64,000 bases of DNA from Piscicola geometra (lineage: Eukaryota > Annelida > Clitellata > Hirudinida > Piscicolidae): NCBI GenBank assembly GCA_943735955.1, contig OX030961.1:6330420-6394419 (forward strand), in the 5' to 3' direction. Shown here one piece after another: positions 52,201-64,000 of this stretch. A program made the position numbers and the translations under genes. A model generated the notes under the pieces. It was not told the DNA's origin. It made no database searches and saw only the letters and a program-made list of their open reading frames with translations. Position 1 is the first letter of the stretch; each line of letters opens with the position of its first letter.

Positions 52201-54936
52201 TTGCCGTGGTGACAATGGTGGTGGTGGGAGGAGGAAGAGGGGGGTGGTTATGAGCTTGTAAAATTAAAGGAGGGGAAAAGTGATGGTGGGCGCATGGTGC
52301 TTCTTGCGCAATGGTGGCACTACTCACCTCCATTGAGGAAGCAAATGGACTTGATGAGCAGGCTAGAATTGCTACTGTTGTCTTGCGTTCTAGTAGGTGG
52401 ATGGATGGATGGATGGTTGGTTAGTTGGTGAATGGTTGATAGGTGGTTGGTTGGATGGATGGATGGATGGATGGATGGATGGATGGTTGGTTGGTTGGTT
52501 GGTTGGTTGGTTGGTTGGTTGGTTGGATGGATGAATGGTTGGTTGGATGGATGGTTGGTTGGTTGGTTGGCTGGATGGATGGCTGGTTGGTTGGTTGGTT
52601 GGTTGGATGGATGGTGTGAGAGTGATTGGTGGTTGCTTGGTTGGTATGTGAATGGTTGGTTGGTTTGATGGTTGTGTGGACGGTGGTGTGTGAGTGGTTG
52701 ATGTGGAGTCAAATGGTTCTTTCGACTATCTCTTAAAAACCTAGCGAGTCTTTGAAAATGTTAAATAATTATTAGCTATAACAGTGTTGCGTGACAAAAA
52801 AGATAGCTCATCCACATATAAGGACTGTAAAAAAAATTATAATGGCGTAGAATATATATTTTTTTTCGCTGTTGTAAAGACTGAAGCCACACAAAATGAG
52901 CTTTAATATAATAATAACAATTTTGATTTATGTTAGAACTTTTATCAGATTGCAAATTTAGCGAGAAAAAAAAACTGCAAAAGGCACGCGTAATGCAATG
53001 ATTTATTTTATATTAAGTTTTTGAAAGAAATATAATATTTTATTTATGGGTGTTGTAGAAAATCTCACTTAAAACGCAATTAACTTGTGTTTTACTCATT
53101 AAATATAAATGGAAATGCACATTTAGAAAGTAATTAGACGCAAACAAAACCCAGTGATTTGGGGAAGCCTTGGAAAGGACATGCCTAATAAATGAAAGTT
53201 AAAGGCCTTTTAAAGCCAATCTCAGTGACATCGCGAACGAGTTTTTTAAACTTAATGAATTTTTCAACATTTTAGAAAAATTGAAAAGAGTCTAGCATTT
53301 TTATACAACCATTTAAAAGACGTTAAGAGGTTGAAATTACATGCCTTCCAAGTAATTATTTTACATCTTTTTGAATAATAATACCGCTTTTATTTCATTG
53401 AAAAAAGTATTTTATAGAGTTACAGAGACTAAAACGCAATTTGTAAAAAAAATATTTTAAAAAATTTAAATTTACTCACTATTTTTTGTTGTTGAAATCA
53501 TTAGAATCGAACTTTCTTACCTGGCTAGCAACTCTTGCACGACGCTGACGCCGATGTCTTGCGCAATAAGATGCACCCCTGCCACACCCTCCAGTTGCCC
53601 AACCACCATCTCCACCACTTTGGCGTGTTCTGCTATGCTGTAAAAACTTGCTTTCTAGGAATAGGAAAAGGGAGTAGAGATATTGGATGAAAAAATGAAG
53701 GATGAATGAATAATTCAAAGAAAAAGTAATTTTCATAAATGGAAATAATTTGCAATCGAAAATAAAATTGTTACAACTTAAGAGTGTCGTAAGCAAATAA
53801 TGTGATGTTTAAATGAGGTCTATAAAGTTATAGTTGGAACAACTATGCACTCAAAGTAATTTCAAGATTCTAACGAATGTTTTGAAAGACGATCGAGAAA
53901 AATATTTAGATTCTTTATTTTCAATGAAATTTAACTCATTAAAATTTGAATTAATAGAATATTAGCTTTTGTAGATGTTTTGAAAAACTCATGTAAAAAA
54001 TAAATAATCGAAGTCATTCATATGAAAAATAATTTAGAAAATATATTTGTGGTTTTGATGATTACTATTATAATTGTTTTCATATTTATTCTATTTTACC
54101 TGAGGTTTATCGCTCAGACCAAATCCAATTAAATCGAAAGCAACCACCCTTGAAAAAGTTGATGTCAATGACGGCCATATCTGCAGAATTATTTGAGCAG
54201 TTGCAAAAGAAATTGCTAAATTTCTTGGAAATTGGTTTAATAAGATTGATATCATTTGAATGTATTTATAATGAAAAATTGGAAAAAATATATAATGAAA
54301 AAACTACATTTATAATAGTGAAAACATAAAATTTATATAATTTGAATTTTGCAAAAAATGATTATTTAATCATAAAAATCATAAAAAATTAAATAATAAT
54401 AGATATAAAATTTATATTATAAATGAAAAAACTAGATGTATTGCTTAAATAAAAACGTTTAAAAAATATTTTTTCCATGGATTTAATTTTTAGCAAACTC
54501 TGTGATAGTCATAGCTGGATGTAGGAAAACCATGGAGACAAATGACTGTATCTTTGTAGATGGCCTCCTCATTTGTGTGATATGTAAATGAAGAAGATTG
54601 CAAGATTAGTAAATTAAAAAATTAATTTGTAAAAATATATATATAAAATATTAAACATAAATATATTTGAAATAAAAAATTGATATACTTTTGCAAGAAG
54701 GGCTGAATGAATTTGTTAAAGAAAATTCTTTATTTTACTGTTCATGGCATAAGACTTATGTGAATTTTACTTTTAAAATGAATTTACTAACCAACATAGA
54801 AGACTCTTTGTCCTTTGATGATCATGAACTTTCCCTTGTTAGCCCATTTGGTTAGATTACTAGAGAACTCTGGACCAGGATACTCCAAATAAACTGCTAC
54901 TAGCAGCAAACACGCAATTATCATTAAATAACTCAT
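46205..54936 (-). CDS. MEST: MEST/PEG1-family alpha/beta hydrolase
   Basis: Eleven exons on the minus strand: 54796-54936, 54499-54567, 54100-54180, 53521-53654, 52328-52389, 51911-51966, 51632-51681, 51261-51362, 48563-48639, 46452-46512, 46205-46337. Phases agree throughout and give 321 residues (human MEST has 335). Residues 2-20 form a hydrophobic signal-anchor, as in the ER-membrane family. Landmarks: HGFPTSSYD at 59-67 (oxyanion hole), [12 protein letters not shown], the nucleophile turn with Asp130, [30 protein letters not shown] with Asp266, and His295 before the LEEP motif. The family resembles epoxide hydrolases; its natural substrate is not settled. The exon 1/2 junction (acceptor at ATGAG) and the exon 6/7 junction are the least certain. 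Human MEST has SHDYGD around the nucleophile, this protein AQDIGV. It is divergent from the GIT gene and may share its promoter. Confidence 0.92.
47544..48264. mobile_element. 721-bp MITE-like element with TA target duplication
   Basis: The left end reads GGGGGAGGCTGCACAAGATG and the right end is its inverted copy GGGGGAGGTTGCTCAAGATG (18 of 20 identical). Both ends are bordered by TA (47542-47543 and 48265-48266). TA duplication with terminal inverted repeats is typical of Tc1/mariner-related non-autonomous elements. A second copy of TTCATCTTGAGCAAC occurs inside at about 47718. No transposase frame is present. It lies within MEST intron 9. Confidence 0.75.
52390..52695. repeat. GGTT/GGAT tetranucleotide satellite in MEST intron 4
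   Basis: About 300 bp of GGTT and GGAT units beginning directly beside MEST exon 5, so the satellite forms the 3' end of intron 4 on the minus strand. There its CCAA/TCCA sequence leads into the acceptor CTACTAG. Open frames on both strands (Trp/Gly-rich and Pro/His/Thr-rich) arise from the repeat. Confidence 0.9.
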
Positions 54937-55360
54937 AAAAGATGATAAATGACTAGTTTGGTTTTGTATCGAATTTTTGATTTTGCGAAATTATTCTAGG
55001 ATAAATTCAAAAAGAATCACCTGAAAATTTAAACTTTAAAAAACTTAAAAGTGAATTTAAAAAGTATTTTTGATAAAAATGTTGTTATTAAAAAAATTTA
55101 TTTGAAATAATCATATCAATTATATTAGTTATATTAACTTAATAATGTACTTTTTTTTAATTTATCGAAAGTTGAAATTTTTTAAAAATTATCTTATAAA
55201 TTTAAACCTTTTTTATGCATACATTTTATATAAAAAATAGAAAACAACTACAAAGTAATTAATTACTTATCATTGCATATTCATTGTCTTCAGCTTAATA
55301 TTATTTTGATTTAAAAGTCTATCAATTGTTAAATAATCTTGATATGAATTCATCGGATAA
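54937..55360. promoter_or_regulatory. divergent MEST-GIT intergenic region
   Basis: Only 424 bp separate the two start codons, which point away from each other, so the promoters and 5' UTRs of both genes must fit here unless non-coding first exons lie elsewhere. A TATATAAA at 55227-55234, about 125 bp before the GIT start, is a possible TATA element, but the whole region is AT-rich. No CpG island is visible. Confidence 0.5.
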
Positions 55361-61210
<5,850 letters not shown>

Positions 61211-64000
61211 GGTTCTGTGCTTTGGTGCGGTATGGTGTGTTGAGGTGTGTTGTGGGGTGCGAGGGTGAGATTGTGTTGTGGTGTGGTGGTATGGTGTGAA
61301 GTATTGGTCAAGTTCATGTTTAGTGACTGTGATGTGAGGGTTTAAATGATAGTTTCATTTGTGAAGTTGATGTGTGCATGTTTTGTTTCTTATGAACTTT
61401 ATTTGTTTCGCCGATATTCTGTTCTAAGGTTCATTGATGAATCTAGTGGACGAAATGAGAAAAAGCCAACATTGAGAATTTCTCCGTACCATTACTGTGA
61501 AATTTCACACTGATTCGACGTTTTTTCGTGTTGAATAGTTTGTCTAAAATACCTTAAAATACAAGGTTACACACTTTCCGTTAATCGCCAATACCATAAA
61601 CAACTCAATGTTTCAGCTACTTTTTCATGTATTTCCTATACATTTTTATTTATTTTTCTAAGAGGTTGTGTAGTTATTAGCTTATTTTTATTTAAACGTT
61701 TTGCGTAACATTGCGTGTACATTTTTTTTTCTTTTTCAAATGATTTTGAATTTTTATTCAGTTTTATTTCACTTATTTTAAATCAGTTTATACATAAAAT
61801 GGGTATTCCCCGCTTGCGTATTTAAATCAGTCTTCGGATTTACATGTGCTAGATTTAACGCTGACGTTTAAGGTGTTGATAATAATCATGATTATGATAA
61901 TGAGAAAAAGTGTGTGTTTTTAAAAATTGTAATTCTTTCATTCTAGATTCGTCACTAATATCTTTGTTCCAATCTTTGAACTTTTTTCTAACTGCCGTAG
62001 ATTACTTGCAAAGGACCAGCATGGTTTAACACTGCTGTCAACTATTCCAAAGACGTGTGGTCCCAGATTAATGTCACAACGTTGCCACAACATCCATCAT
62101 CATTTCCCATATCAATCGTAATCTTCAAAAAACTTCTTCCAAATCATTGACGTTCTATGTTCTAAATTGATTGAACGCCGCGAACGGGATTTTTAATTTC
62201 TTATCCGCCAATCAATTTTTATTTCCCCTCACATTTTCTAGTCACCGATCCTATCGTCTGTCGTCCTTTCATGCCATAATTTCATTTCTTCTTCTTTCTC
62301 ATCAAGTATTAAATCAACTGATTTAGACTCTTGTAACCTTTTAACCTTGATTAAAATGCCAATGATCTTTTAATATCTTCCTTAGCGCGCATCGCCCTCT
62401 TACCCATTTGATTGGTTTCTGTGTGTTTTACCTTATATTATTATCCCATTTTCATGTTCTTGGTTTATGAAGAATTCATAATTTGTAATTACTGTTTCAA
62501 TGTCGCCAATACAACTGCGTTTGTTCGTGTTGAAACTTGGAATAGAATATTTTTGTCGTTCGTTTCAGTGGAAAGAACGGAAAACATAAAGATTTTATGC
62601 AATCAAAAGTAGGCGGTTCGAGGAGTGTGGCGAGATTGGAAAAGTAAATTATTTTGCTCTAACAACGTCGTATTTTCATTTAAGTAAATTTAGTTATTAA
62701 CTCTTATTGAAACGCAATGTTTAGTTTTAAATACATACATAACCATTTAAAAGAAAAAATATTTTTAATTGAAAATAGCAAATAAAAACCATTTTTTTCA
62801 TTTGACTAAAAATTTCACGATAAAAACAATTTTTGGATGTGACCACGGAGGGATCAAAGTTAAAAGCGATAATTTTTCGACGTAAGTTTTATAATTTAAC
62901 AGTTTAGAAAAAAATATTACTTTGGAAAAAAGCTTAATAGTTCAAATAATTGTAAACTTTGGAAACAATTATTACTGTTTTTCTCAGTATTTCAAGCATC
63001 ATTAATTTTTTTACTGAATTTATAAGTTTGAACAATAATTTTGAAAACTGAGAATTTTTGCAATTTTTAAATAAAAATGGCACTACATGCTTATAGTTTT
63101 TTAGGATATTAAAAATCAATTTAGACAAAAGCATACAGCTGCTTTTCAATATCGATAAAAGAACTTTTAAATTGTAACTAGCTTCAGGTAAAAAAGAAAA
63201 ATAATTTTCGACTGCCAATAAATGCCGAATGTGGAAATTTCAGAGGTAGCATAAAAGATATTTTATTGAAATCCTGAGGCTAAATGTCACCCAGGATGTT
63301 TGGATGACAATTTATTTATGATTTAAAATGTTTTTTTTCTAAAATAATTTTAAATAAAAATGCTTTTATTTATATATTTTTACAAATTTTCATATATTAA
63401 ATCCGGCTGAAAATTATTTACATTATTTATCGATAAAATGAACATACTCAAAAGCTACTTGAGTTTGCTCATATTAAACTTACAATTTCAGATCCAGGAA
63501 CTTCCAAAATAGAAGGAAAACACAATTTAATTTCAATTAACTAATATTGTAACAAAAATTTGAATTTCAAAAATAGGAAATACAGCAATATTGATTCTAA
63601 AGATATGTCAGATATCATCATCATAAGTGAAAAGAAACTGTTTCATAATTGAACTAAGCACATGTAAATTGTTATAAATTAGTTTGTACGGAAGAGAATA
63701 AGAAATCTGAATTAGAATAATAGACGTCAAACTCTCATTTCTCCAATTGCAAGTCATAAAAAGTTTAAAGTGGTTGGTTTTGAAGCTGAAAAGAAAATAG
63801 TTTTAATGAATGCTCCATCGTTTTTTAAATAATTTTTCTAAATGTACACGATTCTATCAAAGTTGTTATGCTGATGCTGACAAAAAAGAGGAGGAGGTTG
63901 ATAATTCTTTTTCAACCACAATAAAATACGACTAAAAATAGAATACAAAACTCACGCTAATTATTATCCACACTTTTATCAATTTCTGTGTATTACAGTT
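61211..64000. other. GIT 3' flank, no further gene seen
   Basis: The first 100 bp after the GIT stop is conspicuously GT-rich (GTGTGTTGTGGGG-type). A clear AATAAA at a usual distance was not found, so the transcript end is unknown. Beyond it is AT-rich DNA with no recognisable exon on either strand. Confidence 0.5.

Overview
The window is AT-rich animal DNA (roughly 70% A+T by eye) with spliceosomal introns, abundant microsatellites and degraded transposons. Three multi-exon genes can be rebuilt completely by joining conserved exons at GT-AG boundaries with consistent phase. A receptor of the allatostatin-A/galanin type, GT-AG introns from about 80 bp to 2.6 kb, and a tRNA-derived SINE point to a protostome invertebrate such as an arthropod, mollusc, annelid or related animal. 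I cannot name the species.

Layout. Positions 1-33,900 hold no gene I can support. This stretch contains simple repeats, minisatellites, a tRNA-derived SINE (about 19.1-19.4 kb), a decayed hAT/ZBED5-type transposase fragment (28.56-28.83 kb) and one weak candidate terminal exon (22.03-22.09 kb). At 33,926-38,808 on the minus strand is a five-exon, 471-residue class A GPCR closest to allatostatin-A receptors. Positions 38.8-46.2 kb are gene-poor, with two local tandem duplications and a SINE-like tRNA-derived remnant. At 46,205-54,936 on the minus strand is an 11-exon, 321-residue alpha/beta hydrolase of the MEST (PEG1) family; its intron 9 carries a 721-bp inverted-repeat element bounded by TA. 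Head-to-head with it, start codons 424 bp apart, is a 20-exon, 802-residue GIT (ArfGAP, ankyrin, Spa2-homology, coiled coil, paxillin-binding) gene on the plus strand, 55,361-61,210. The last 2.8 kb has no recognisable gene.

How the genes work. The three products act in separate processes: neuropeptide signalling (GPCR), an ER-type membrane hydrolase (MEST) and focal-adhesion/Arf-Rac scaffolding (GIT). MEST and GIT probably share an intergenic promoter region. The most striking points are that the GIT ArfGAP domain has leucine in place of the catalytic arginine finger, and that most of GIT's short introns (5, 6, 8-12, 14, 15) are largely simple repeats. One of these is a (CA)n intron of 135 bp that is stop-free and a multiple of three.
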